Source: Chara braunii
Taxonomy: Eukaryota; Streptophyta; Charophyceae; Charales; Characeae
Length of the DNA stretch: 20,387 bases
Assembly (NCBI GenBank): GCA_003427395.1
Contig: BFEA01000588.1
Location: forward strand, 809,948 to 830,334
Reading direction: 5' to 3'
In this document: piece after piece, positions 1 through 9,544 of the stretch
Layout: the number at the start of each line of letters is the position of its first letter
Numbering within the stretch: the first letter of the stretch is position 1
Program-made: the position numbers and the translations under genes
Notes under the pieces: model-generated
What the model saw: only the letters and a program-made list of their open reading frames with translations
The model's database searches: none
What the model was told of the DNA's origin: nothing

Positions 1-360
1 CCACCATCTCCTTCACCCATCCACCATAGCCAACCGCCCTCCACCTTCACCCTCCACCGTCTCCTTCACCCATCCGCCATAGCCAACCACCCTCCACCTT
101 CTTCCTCCACCACCTCCTTCGCCCATCCTCCATGGTCAACCACCTTCCGCCTTCTTCCTCCACCATCTCCTTCACCCATCCACCATAGCTAACCACCCTC
201 TACCTTCATCCTCCACCATCCCCTTCATCCATCCACCATAGCCAACCACCTTGCACCTTCACCCTCCACCGTTTCCTTCACCCATCCGCCATAGCCAACC
301 ACCATCCACCTTCTTCCTCCACCACCTCCTTCGCCCATCCTCCATAACCAAACCACTTTG
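1..360. repeat. 53-bp minisatellite, about 6.8 copies
   Basis: The phrase CTTCACCCATCC or a one- or two-base variant begins at 11, 64, 117, 170, 223, 276 and 329, an exact 53-bp period. Units are pyrimidine-rich and share CCATAGCCAACCACC and CTCCACC blocks. Units at 11 and 223, 64 and 276, and 117 and 329 resemble each other more than their neighbours, giving a higher-order period of four units (212 bp). The array starts before the window edge. Short ORFs across it are by-products of the repeat. Confidence 0.95.
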
Positions 361-503
361 CACCTCTTTCCTCCTCCGACCTGTTCCGCCATTCAAAGGT
401 CGTAAGCAAAAGAGGCGCCAAAGGGCGCAAGGAGCGTTAGGTAGGGCGGTAGGGCGCGCTAAGGAGCAAGGTTGATTAGGGATTAGGAGTCTCTTATTCC
501 TTC

Positions 504-543
504 CTTCTCTCTCTCTCTCTCTCGCTCGCTCTCTCTTTCTCTC

Positions 544-622
<79 letters not shown>

Positions 623-655
623 CTGATTTTCTCTCTCTCTCTCTCATTCTCTTTC
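504..655. repeat. (CT)n microsatellite
   Basis: About 150 bp of nearly pure CT dinucleotide with a few interruptions (CTCG, TTTC, CTGT, and TCCTCCTGATTTT near 620-630). The reverse strand gives a long Arg-Glu alternating ORF, which is an artefact of the repeat. Confidence 0.98.
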
Positions 656-2621
656 CCTAGAGCCTTGACCTTCACCTTACCCTCTCCCCGTCTTCCTTCC
701 TGGCACATGACTAACCCTTCCCCTCACCTTGTTACATTGTCAGGGAACGAACGGTGAAAGAAGCGGTCCTCACTTGGTGGAGAAAGGGGGCAAGGGGAGG
801 ATAGCCAGTCCCTTGCGCCACCAAGAAGGAGAAAGGAAAGCCCCTGAGAATTGGAAAGACAAGGACTTGAGCAAGTGTGAAAGTGAGAGTTTGACACAAG
901 GTCAGTTGACTCAACCATTTCCCCGATTGCATGACTAAGGAGAATGCATGGCTTGATTGTGAAGGGAAGGGAAAGTTGAAGGAACCTTGGGAGGGAAAGG
1001 AACTTAGGCTTGCGGGAAGGGCAATGTGTTGACCCCAATGGGGGATTGTATCGGTCTTTGCTTGGTGTGGACTGTGCAGGTGAGTAGCTTAGATGGCTTG
1101 AGCGGGAGTGGGTCCGGGATTCGCAAGCAAAAGAGGAGCATGAGGATCCGACGGGGAAGACCACGGGCTTAGCTCAAACCTCGATGCGGGTGGGCCTTGG
1201 TGTAGGATGGTTGGAGAAGGGGTCAAGGAAAAGAGGGTGTGATTCGACATGATGAACGTGTGTCTTGACTCTTTGCATGCAATGTGGGAACCCGGAAAGA
1301 CTAAGGGCCAACGACGGATATGTGAATGTAATGCGTGTGTCAAGCAAAAAACAGATAGGGGCTAGGGGATGGATGGCGTCGCCGCACCCCGATGATGCCA
1401 TAAGGATTGTTGTGCTTAGTGAAAAGGTATGTGGCCCAAGGATGACGCTTGGCCTACGCACAAAAGAAGAGAACTTCTCAAGGAACCCCCTGGATTGCTT
1501 GTGTATTGGAAGGAGCAATTGTCTGGCCACACCTAAATGAATCAAGAAAACGCCGCGAGTGACTGTAAAGCTACCATCTAGCACGAGAGCGGAGCTACAT
1601 CCCCCAATGTAATGCCCTCTCGCAAATGACCCATCCCCATCCATCTCAAAGCACTTGGTGGGGGTGCCCCTGGGACGAATGACCCGCGCCCTGAGCGTGA
1701 GCGTGGGCAGTTCGAGCCGAATGGGACCCGCAAGGGGGTCGACTCAGGCTCGAAAGTCTATCAGGGTACGACCCTACCGAAAATGGTGGAGGTGCTGGGT
1801 ATAGGGTTAAATTGACCCTTACGATTCCAGAGGGGCGCCCGACGCATGATCGTGTACATAACTGAAGAGAAGAAACTTGGACTTGTGCATGCTCTTTCCC
1901 TTAAGAGAATCAGAGTTGAGAGTGGTTGGGCGCATGACATGGCCAGGTCTGGAGGTATAACATGCATGTTGCACCTTATTAGCCTACTCCTCGGTGGAGT
2001 GGCTCTAGCCCCCCTTCCTTCGGTGCTGGTGTTCGCCAGTCTGGGGAAGCCTTGGGCAAGTCGCAGGTCAACCCCTCCTCTTCGTGTGAAAGAGGGGCTC
2101 CGGTTACTTGGCAGCCGGTTGGTGCTCTGGCTTCGGCCGGTGTCCAATGCGGCGGAGTGATCCGACCAACTGGGTGCTCTTCTCTCCCTCTTCTTCTAAG
2201 CCCACCAGGCTCATGCACTATGCACATGAAATGCTTGAAGGAACCAACATGAATACAATGGTAATCAAGAAGGAACAATCCTACCCTATGAACGGACAGA
2301 CGAAGGAAGATAAGGGAATGAAGGGACTTGCTAGACTCCAAGGAAAACTAGCTCACCTTTGAAGACGCTCACGAAAAGGAACCAGCCACTGTGTATGGAC
2401 AATAAGGGGAGTGGCACACACTGTCCCGAGAGAAAATTGTGAGGCTTGGGTAGGAAGTGCTTGGTGCACCAAGGGAAGCGGTGACCGACCAAAGGTACTA
2501 CAAGAAAAGATATCTGGGTAATGGGCAGGGGAAATTAGGGAGACCCGGATAAGGGGTCTGAAATAATTCTCATCTAGAAAAGGGAGGTAGCCTGACCAGA
2601 GGGGCCGTGTGGTGCTCTCTT
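656..2621. other. No recognisable gene
   Basis: About 2 kb without a protein I can recognise. Open frames on both strands stay near or below 150 codons, overlap each other and show no family motif. Splice-like signals are present: a pyrimidine-rich stretch ending in TTGTTACATTGTCAG at about 728-742, just after the CT tract, and a consensus 5' splice site CAG|GTGAGT at 1077-1085. The segment could be noncoding transcribed sequence, leader of the downstream module array, or old repeat. The plus strand is purine-rich from about 730 onward. Confidence 0.5.
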
Positions 2622-3377
2622 ATGAAAAACAGGAACTGGGGACCAAAAAACGGGATGGCGCGGTGGTTGTCGTCTCCAGTCTATTCTAGCGGTCCGGAAA
2701 TGCCGATAGATGTAAAAGGCGGGGTATCTGTCGTTCTCTCGGAAGAAGGAACGTGGACAAACCTGGAGCCAGCCTATCAAACTGTGATGCTGGACGAGAA
2801 GGACGCGTTCCTCTGGATAGAGACGATATGGACTAAGGTCAGCCTGACCAGACTGACACCGAGCTTGGTGGACTTGGAATTCCGGGTGACGGTGGAAGCC
2901 CGAGGGTGGGTCTACCTATCCCAGGAAAGTGAAAATGCGATGGTAATAGAATTGGTGTTGGGGACTGCACCGGACTTGTTGTTTAAGCAGGCGGAGCGGA
3001 AGGTAGTATGGGCAGCTTGTCAGCGAGTGGAAATGGAGAGGGATAAAGTAGAGGTGCGAGTGGAGCTCAAAGATAGAGGAAATGTGAGACGACATCTTAG
3101 GACGTTGAGATGCGTACTACCACCATTTCTAGTGGACGCGGTCTTTGGAACCCGGAAAAGATTGGAACGGATATGCCAGTCAATGACAAACCTGAGGCTG
3201 TACCAGTATGCTCGACAAGACTTTTTTAGGCTGTCGGTAGAAATGGGGCCGTTCGGAGGGAACTGGGGGGAGGAGTTAGCTGATATACTAAACCTCCTTA
3301 GTGGGTGGTCGACTCTGTGTAGAAAGGAAGCGATGGCAAGGGAACTACAGCTAAGGGACTGCACGTTTAAAGGATAG
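2622..3377 (+). CDS. Unknown module protein, copy 1 of 4
   Basis: I do not recognise this protein. It is open for 251 codons from ATG 2622; a second in-frame ATG at 2655 gives a protein starting MARW, comparable to MARR at the start of copy 3, and may be the true start. Five blocks recur in the other copies: A, AFLWIETIW (about residue 65); B, GWVYLSQ followed by a hydrophobic helix and DLLFKQAER; C, LRCVLPPFLVDAVFG; D, the GPFGGNWGEELADIL signature with GPF at 3246-3254; and a weak E region. No signal peptide, zinc ligands or obvious transmembrane span is seen. The stop at 3375-3377 is followed in the same frame by copy 2, so the two may once have been one protein. It lies about 3.2 kb upstream of gag on the same strand. 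It is most similar to copy 4. Function unknown. Confidence 0.6.
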   Translation: MKNRNWGPKNGMARWLSSPVYSSGPEMPIDVKGGVSVVLSEEGTWTNLEPAYQTVMLDEKDAFLWIETIWTKVSLTRLTPSLVDLEFRVTVEARGWVYLSQESENAMVIELVLGTAPDLLFKQAERKVVWAACQRVEMERDKVEVRVELKDRGNVRRHLRTLRCVLPPFLVDAVFGTRKRLERICQSMTNLRLYQYARQDFFRLSVEMGPFGGNWGEELADILNLLSGWSTLCRKEAMARELQLRDCTFKG

Positions 3378-4088
3378 GAGCCGAGACGAGTCGAAGGGGG
3401 GGTAGAGATGTCCGTACCAGCGGACAATGAATGGAGAGGGACTACGTGTGACTGGGTTGGGCTTGAGGTTGTGCCGGAATTATCGTACCTATGGATAGAG
3501 CGCATCTGGAACCCGCTAAGAGAAAAGGAAGGATGGAAGGAGATTGCGAAAGGAAGGGTGGAATCGGTCGGGACGGTCATCCTCTCCGAGCAAGGGTGAC
3601 ACCTATTTTGCATAACGCTTGCGGCAGGACAAAGTCCGATGTGGCTTATGGGGGATGCCGAGGCGAGGACTCGGAGGGCAAGCGAGAGGTTTGCCAATAA
3701 AGGATGAGATGTGGTCCGTAGGAAGGTTGTGATAGGGATATGGAAGGAGTTTAGACCTCTCTGTCTACGAAACAAGATTTGGGTACCCGAGTTCGTAGAG
3801 GACTGGTTTGGGGGTTTTGACCACGTCGTGGAAGTGGCCAGCACTATTGGGCGGGTACACGTCAATTGCGCATGGCTGACGGAAGAGTTTTATAGAACAT
3901 CGTTGAAATTTGGGCTCTTCCACGGCGAGAGAGCTTGGGAGGTCCTCATCATTTTGGATATGGACAGGAACGACCGGCCAGAGGTAGCCCCGGAGATCAA
4001 GGAAGCCATAATCCGAAGAGAGGTAGCAGCAACACCTTGCTATGTGGATGATGTGTTCAAACTATTCGAAGCGATGTGGTTCGATTAG
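3378..4088 (+). pseudogene. Unknown module, copy 2 of 4 (two in-frame stops)
   Basis: This continues the frame of copy 1 straight after its stop. The opening EPRRVEGGVEMSVP aligns with EPPREVTSGIEISLP in copy 3, so homology begins before the first ATG (3408). Blocks seen: A, DWVGLEVV then YLWIERIW; B, GTVILSEQ; C, KIWVPEFVEDWFGG; D, GLFHGERAWEVL (GLF at 3912-3920); E, IIRREV then YVDDVFKLFEAM. TGA codons at 3597-3599 and 3705-3707 interrupt it, and the sequence between them aligns only loosely, so that part may be rearranged. It is most like copy 3, sharing the full E block. It could still be expressed in part from the last 125 codons (about 3711-4088), but it reads as a decayed gene. No known family is recognised. 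Confidence 0.6.
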
Positions 4089-4306
4089 GAGCTGGGAAAA
4101 CCCGAACTAGCAGGGTGAGTTAGGGGGTAAAGGGTGAAAAGAAGGAGGAAGGGGAAAAACGAGGGGGTGACGTAGACAAGGGAACATGTATTTTATGCAA
4201 ACCATCTAGGGATAGAAGTACTAAGACTGGGATTGGGGTGTCCGACTATTGTAGGGATCGCTGCGGCGCCGCGAGATAAAGATCGAAGTCAGGTAGAGGA
4301 CGTGTA

Positions 4307-5080
4307 ATGGCACGAAGGAGGACGTTCCTTGAGGATCGCCCGCTGGGAATTGAGCCGCCAAGGGAAGTGACTAGCGGCATAGAAATCAGCCTTCCTACCG
4401 TAAATGAGGTCCGACACCCGGTGGTGGATTGGGTCGGGGTCGAACTTATGGAAAACACGGTTTATCTGGTAACCAAGGTTGAGTGGCGGGCGGATGAGGA
4501 TGGCGAGTGGAATCGGGATCCGCGGGGGCATGTGCGTGCGGAGGGGTGGTTGTATGTGTCGGAGGATGGATGGCGCGCGTTCGGAGTCCTACTAGCGTCA
4601 GGGGAAGATCTGCTAAACATGTTCGAAGGAGCTTGGTAACTAGTGTGGCAGGTGGGGCTGGAGTTAACAGACCCGGAGTTCGACGACGTAACATCGAACC
4701 TTAGGGTGGCCATGACCGGGAGTTTCAATTTGCCTAATGACAACGTTCGAATGAGATTGTCACCCTTCTTACTAGAAAGACTAGGCGGGTTGGATCTTGT
4801 CAGGCGGGCAGTGACCAACCTCGCCAACCTGACGTTTGAAGAGGCAGGGGTCCACCGGGAATACTACTGGGCCTTCCTAGAAAGGGGTCCGTTCGACGGA
4901 GAGCAGAGGTACGAGGTGTTGCGAATACTGCGCTCCGTATTCACCACAAGGCCTAGAGTTCCAATTGTTAGCGATGAGGTCCTATGGGGCATCGTCCGAC
5001 GAGAAATAAACCAGGGGTTGATTTACGTAAACGATCTGTACCGCCTGTACGAGCCATTAGGAGTGGAGACGGGTCAATAA
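4307..5080 (+). pseudogene. Unknown module, copy 3 of 4 (one in-frame stop)
   Basis: From ATG 4307 the frame is open apart from a single TAA at 4637-4639, giving about 257 codons overall. It is the most complete type II copy. Blocks: N-terminal EPPREV and ISLP; A, DWVGVELMENTVYL; B, AEGWLYVSEDGW, then GVLLASGEDLLNMFEGAW just before the stop; C, RLSPFLLERLGGLDLV; D, GPFDGEQRYEVLRIL (GPF at 4886-4894); E, GIVRREI then YVNDLYRLYEPL. The lysine- and arginine-poor, Leu/Val-rich character suggests a folded globular protein. A spacer of about 220 bp separates it from copy 2 and about 220 bp from copy 4. One premature stop means a sister copy elsewhere could be intact. Function unknown. Confidence 0.62.
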
Positions 5081-5301
5081 AAAGAGAAAGGAAAGAAAAT
5101 ACGAGTAAGAAAGAAAAGGAGGGCGGGTTAAGGACCGGGGAGTTGCCGAAGTGATGGTCGAATGAATGAATGAAATAAACAGAGCTCGCTTGTTGTTTAA
5201 ACTGTGCAGGGAACCGCTAACCAACGATGGCAATGAGGCGCGCCCGGATGTCGCGACGACCCACGCACCCTCGACCGCCCACGGAAAGCGGAGACGGATG
5301 A

Positions 5302-6012
5302 GAGGTGTCACTTCTAGCAAGCTACTTGGTTCGAGGGATTGACACGGAATAGAGAGCTGTGATCTTGGGAAGGGACCAGACCTTCATGATGGTAGAATGT
5401 TTATGGAGGGGTATGAGGTTCAATAGGGGGCCACGGGATGATCTATATGTCGATTTGAGGGTGACAGGGACCGTATACCTATCGGAAATTAAACGGCACA
5501 TGCTAGGAACCGAGATGGCCCTAGGACTTTGGCTGCTACCAATCTTCCAAAGGGCTGCCAGGATAGTGAACCGGATAGGTCAGGAGGTGCGAGGAAGAAG
5601 GAATGTAGGACTGAGAACTCGGGTGGAGGTAGGAGGATGGCGAGAGTTTCGAGCCCCGATGACAGGATTGAGGTGTAGAGTACCCTGTTTCATGGTAGAC
5701 CTGGTGTTCAGCAGCCTTTCGAGGGCAAGAGACCTGGTGGACTCGACCTTAGTCTGGATCCACCACTTCCAGCCACAGACCACGGGAATGTTTTACAACG
5801 TGTCAGTTAGGCACGGACCGTTTTGGGGAAATCGGGTCCGTGAACTACTAGAACTCATCGAAATCCTTATATTCGGGTTACCACGCTTGGCGTTTTAGGA
5901 GTATGAACCGATAATTATCAGGGAGATAGAAATGGGAGAAAACTACCTTGCGGGGGGGGCTAACCTGTTTGAAGAACCTGACGAACAGGACAGGCATGAG
6001 GGACCGGCGTGA
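5302..6012 (+). pseudogene. Unknown module, copy 4 of 4 (in-frame stops)
   Basis: The longest open stretch runs from about 5353 to 5898 (ATGs near 5386), but homology starts earlier in the same frame, with TAG at 5350-5352, and continues past TAG 5896-5898 to TGA 6010-6012. Blocks: A, VILGRDQTFMMVECLW, aligned to VMLDEKDAFLWIETIW of copy 1; B, TVYLSE; C, LRCRVPCFMVDLVFSS, closely matching LRCVLPPFLVDAVFG of copy 1; D, GPFWGNRVRELLELIEIL (GPF at 5815-5823); E, a weaker IIIREIEMGENY followed by LFEEP. It is type I, like copy 1. It ends 0.4 kb before the gag start on the same strand. No recognised family; function unknown. Confidence 0.55.
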
Positions 6013-6420
6013 GAAAAGTACCGGAAAAAGGCAACGAAAGTGAAAGCTGGAAATTAAAATGAGGGATTAACCATCTGCGGAGGGTAGTGGTCAGAGTCCT
6101 AAGGATGCTGAGGGTATCCGGGAGTCGGGAAGGCAAAAAGGACCATCTTCGATAAGAAGAGCCGCCAACCCTGGATACTGCCTTAAAACCGAGGCACGGC
6201 AGCGACAAAATGTCGAACCTTGGCAGCGAGTCTTCCGGCAGAGGAAAGGTAAGCTATGCCCTGCAGAGTAAGAAAACGTCAGATGAGCCGTCATCACTGA
6301 TATAAGACAGGAAATATGGAAATAGCAAAGAAAAAGACCTTAGGGTCTGGGAACTAGGGAAACTGTGAACGATCGACGGTTTCAATTTTTTTTTCCTTCC
6401 ACGTGCAGGGTTAGGAAGGG
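6013..6420 (+). promoter_or_regulatory. Gag leader with candidate intron
   Basis: No gene is open here. A 5' splice-like site AAAG|GTAAGC sits at 6245-6254, and a tract of Ts and Cs ending in CACGTGCAG lies at 6382-6408; together they would define a 160-bp intron (6249-6408). A short ATG frame from 6210 (MSNLGSESSGRGK) would splice in phase with the ATG at 6421, but TAG at 6412-6414 blocks it in this copy. No primer-binding site or LTR end was recognised. Splicing is inferred from consensus only. Confidence 0.3.
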
Positions 6421-7818
6421 ATGGCGTCGGAAGAAGAGGCTGGGAACCTGTGGAGTAAAGGGAGTCAGGGCACAGAAAGGGGCGTGAAACAGAAAGAAGG
6501 GTCAATAAGGGACCGAGAATCAGCAAATCCGAAGGGGACCAAGGAAGACGGGAAGGATCTCTCGACGGGGGAAAGTTCGGGAAAGGCCGGGGGAAGTAAA
6601 CGAGGATCTCGGGAGAATAAGGAAGGAAAAGGGGGACGCCTAGCAAGAAACAGAAGGAAAAGGGGCACTCCCCAGCTGCAGAAGCGGAAAAAGCTACAAA
6701 CCCACCTGCCATAGACAGTGGTGCTAGCCGCTTGCCTGCCGCGCCAAAAATAATGAAGGGGTGCGATGGACTTTGGGGTCTCAGAGAAAGGGTACTAGGA
6801 TGGTTTGATCCGGAGGGAAGCAACAACTGGAGAAAAGTGGAAGGATAGCAAGGAAGGAGAGAGGACTAGCACGGCTGGCGAAACAGGTAGTTCTGAGGGT
6901 GGGCTCAAGAAAATAGTATCCACCCTCACTCGGGCATTGAACAAAAATCAGGGCTACCTCGCAGATGCCAAGAAGAAGCTCACCTTTAATGGGGCGAACA
7001 TCATCAAATTCCTGATAGACTACGAGAATCTAGCAGCCTTGTTGAAGTGGAGTGAGGAAGAAAAGATAGACCACTTAGGGCAGCATGTGTCACTAAGCTT
7101 AGGAAGGGATATTATGGCCATCGTCGCCGCCAGTGGATCCTGGAAGGAGACCCGAAACGAAATGATGAGGAAGTATCTAAAGGCGGAGAAAATGACAACC
7201 GAAACCGAATTGGCAGCCGTGCAGAGGAAGAACTATGCGACTTACAACGACTTCCTGAGAGCATTTACCCTAGTGGCGTTACGAATTCCAGGGGTAACAG
7301 AATGGATCTTGAGTAAGTACTTCCTTAGACAGTTCTCCGAGTTCGACAAAGATAAGATTATGTCGGCCTATCAACAGACCAACAAGTTTGAGTACACGAG
7401 GGACATAGACTTCAGTACGGTAACAAACCTTGCGGAGAAGACGGTGGTAACCGAGACGTTAGTTTTGCTTACGGAGGGAAAGGTCATAGACTTGACCGGA
7501 AAGACGGGAGACACGGTGAAGAAGGGGATTGAAAGTCTGCACGAGCGGGTGCATGGAGTCGATAATAAGATAGAAACGGTGGAAAATGCACTATTGGTAA
7601 TGCAGGCGGAAGTATCTCGACCCTCCCTCCCACTCCAAGAGGTCGTGGTTCCGGCAGCAGTAGCCAACCGAGGATACGCCAGGAAAGATCCGTCCAATGA
7701 GCAGTGTCGATATTGCACGATGATCGGTCGCTTTGTGCGGACCTGCAAAAGACTCAACCACGATATTATGAGGCAGAGATGCAGCAGGTCTCTTAAAGGC
7801 GAAATTTTCGGGCCCTAG
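6421..7818 (+). pseudogene. gag: Gag polyprotein remnant with zinc knuckle
   Basis: Gag packages element RNA into cytoplasmic particles. ATG 6421 opens a Lys/Glu/Gly-rich tail of 97 codons to TAG 6712-6714. The main body, in the same frame from about 6805, holds a capsid-like helical region (retrotransposon gag fold) with LTFNGANIIKFLIDYENL near 6985-7035 and GSWKETRNEMMRKYL near 7135-7180, then a coiled-coil-like stretch (7510-7610). A C-terminal CX2CX4[H]X4C knuckle lies at 7705-7746, where the expected His codon (7729-7731) is CGC, Arg. The sequence between 6715 and about 6800 is out of frame or damaged. The stop at 7816-7818 coincides with a frame change rather than a natural end, because recognisable sequence continues in frame 3. 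The codon context suggests the gag was fused to pol. Confidence 0.85.
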
Positions 7819-8307
7819 GGGAGCGAATAAACTGGAATTCGCCAAGTGGAATGTGGCGTGCCGTCATCATCCTGAATAACCTGGATATGGCCGTCGTAGA
7901 AGCCGAGCCAATAGTGGACATTGTTTGGGACCAGCCGCGGGGGCGCGGAGCACAAGTCAATTTCATCCTAGAAGGTAATGGACAAGATAGGGTGAACATC
8001 ACCACTCGACGGGCTTATCCGAGATACGGTGATGGAGGAGGTTGCGGGAACCAATGCAAATCAAGGTGAGCCTGAAACTGGGGAGCTGGAGAAAGTTTAC
8101 GGGAAAACAAGGGAAGAAGAACTGATAGACAAAGCCGCGGCGGCAAAGAAGAAGTTCAGGTACCAAAATCCAATTTTGACCATACCTGAAATCGACGACA
8201 CCCTGAGCAAATTGTTGGGTACCATGGTATCTGTATCTTTTCAAACCATGTTGCAAGCAAGCCCGAGATTGTTTTAAGGACTCAGGCAACTGCTAACGCG
8301 CAAATGC
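7819..8307 (+). pseudogene. Gag-protease linker remnant
   Basis: This continues the polyprotein from the gag end in frame 3 (GERINWNSPSGMWRAVIIL, then VDIVWDQPRGRGAQVNFIL) to about 8010. It then moves to frame 1 (LIRDTVMEEVAGTN) and runs through a basic Ala/Lys stretch and TIPEIDDTLSKLLGTMVSVS to TAA 8275-8277, past which the same frame continues. The two frame changes are consistent with a one-base loss near 7816 and a one-base gain near 8010, but only an intact relative could prove this. The role of this segment in the family is unknown to me; the last part resembles the region that precedes the protease in Ty3-like polyproteins. Confidence 0.65.
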
Positions 8308-8900
8308 GTGAAGGTAGAAGAGGCTCCGGAACCGCAAGAGCAGGAAACGGAGGAGGCTGAGGCACCGCAAGGGGTCGCCAACCTTGAGAGGATTCCAAGG
8401 GATCTGGAGGACCTGGAAAAGACCTTTGCAGACATCCGCTTAAGCCTACCTGACCGAGAAGGTGGCGAGGTCATGAGGGCACCTCCCGAGACGAAGCTCA
8501 ACTTCCATGCACTGCCCGTAGGAAAGCTGAAGGTCCAGATCGAGACCCATCACACAGACGCACTAGTAGACGGAGGTGCCGAAATTACCCTCATACGGAG
8601 AGACTTCGCGACAATTACGGGTTGCACGGTAAACAAGGAAGTAACATGGAGCATCCGGGGGGCCGGCGGAGAAATTTCGTTCGCTGGGTATGTGACTAAG
8701 TGTGTGGTCAAGGCTGGAGTCAGGGAGTCGATTTGGTCACTTTAGCGGATGACTGTAATGGAGGAAATGGACCACGACATAGTCCTCGGTAGACCATGGT
8801 GCGCCAACGTAGAAATGATAGGCATGCACTTGCACGACGGCATATACATGGTAGATATAGAGGACATAGTGACCGGTCGAGGAGAGCTTCTTCGACTCCT
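8308..8900 (+). pseudogene. Retropepsin-like aspartic protease remnant
   Basis: The aspartic protease cuts the Gag-Pol polyprotein inside particles. The active-site strand reads ALVDGGAEITLIRRDF, with D at 8569-8571; the usual D-S/T-G is D-G-G here. The C-terminal IVLGRPWC motif, equivalent to the ILG strand of retropepsins, lies near 8779-8802. TAG at 8743-8745 lies between the two in the same frame. An acidic Glu/Pro-rich stretch (8308-8400) precedes the domain. The D-G-G triplet may be a family variant or a mutation; the stop alone disables this copy. Confidence 0.75.
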
Positions 8901-9544
8901 TGGGACCGGAGGGGACCCTCCGAAGGGACAGTTGGCAACTTGGTCACCAACGTTCGAGGATAGTGCGAGAAAACGAGCATTCGCCCGGATGGAAGGTATG
9001 AGAGAAAGGGTGGAAATCATGATTGAGGAGGCTTTTAGTAGAAAGGAATGGATCAAGATGGGTCTTCCTCTGAAGAAAAGGAGGCAAGAAGACGAGGTCT
9101 TAGGCATCATGGTAGCAGACAAGGAACCGGAAGTCGAGCTTGGGGCCAGTCTGCCTGAACCAAAGGAGTGTCGAAAGGAGACGCCGGAGGTAACAATCGA
9201 AATTCCGAACCTGTTACAACTCGTCACGGCTATGAGGTACCATAAAGTAGGGGTGAACACGACAGCGCTTGCCAAATTCGAGGATGAGGTCCGAAAGGGC
9301 TACTGTCTGAACTTGAGGATAGTAACTATTCAACCCCGCGTCGCGGAGAGAGCAAAGTCGATTCTGACCGTTTATTTTTTTGGAAGAACGATCCCAGAGG
9401 GAAGTGTTCGGAAGTACAAGCCAGTAGGGAAGAAAGCTAAGCCTGTTTCGATCCTAGTGAAGACGACAAAGGAAGAGGTCATGGAGAAGGAGGAAGAAAT
9501 TTTGCGGATAATAAGGGAAAGCCGCAGCGGAAGAGCATCGGATA
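8901..9544 (+). pseudogene. Long charged protease-RT linker
   Basis: In frame with the protease C-terminus and open to TGA 9550-9552. It is about 215 residues, Glu/Lys/Arg-rich, with SARKRAFARMEGMRERVEIM, LVTAMRYHKVGVNTTALAKF and AERAKSILTVYFFG as recognisable stretches, then a coiled-coil-like EEVMEKEEEILRIIRESR. The frame then shifts by one base, and RT-proximal sequence continues in frame 2 from about 9542. I recognise no domain. Linkers this long between protease and RT are not usual for Ty3/gypsy elements that I know, so it could be a lineage marker. Confidence 0.6.

Noticed and set aside
259-708. Minus-strand Arg-Glu repeat protein
   Set aside because: Created by the CT microsatellite.
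1680-1765. Possible tRNA from a GTTCGAGCC-like T-loop
   Set aside because: No acceptor stem or anticodon arm can be paired around it.
3020-3865. 281-codon minus-strand ORF
   Set aside because: It is antisense to module copies 1 and 2, has no motif, and its Ser/Pro/Leu-rich make-up is what the complement of a purine-rich coding strand produces.
6210-6430. Histone H4-like start (SGRGKG)
   Set aside because: The short resemblance depends on an unproven splice and nothing after it matches a histone.
6254-6826. 190-codon minus-strand ORF
   Set aside because: Antisense to the gag N-terminal tail; low-complexity Ser/Pro/Phe composition and no motif.
7816-7818. Programmed gag-pol frameshift or stop readthrough
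   Set aside because: The stop coincides with a simple one-base frame change amid many other lesions, so mutation is the simpler reading.
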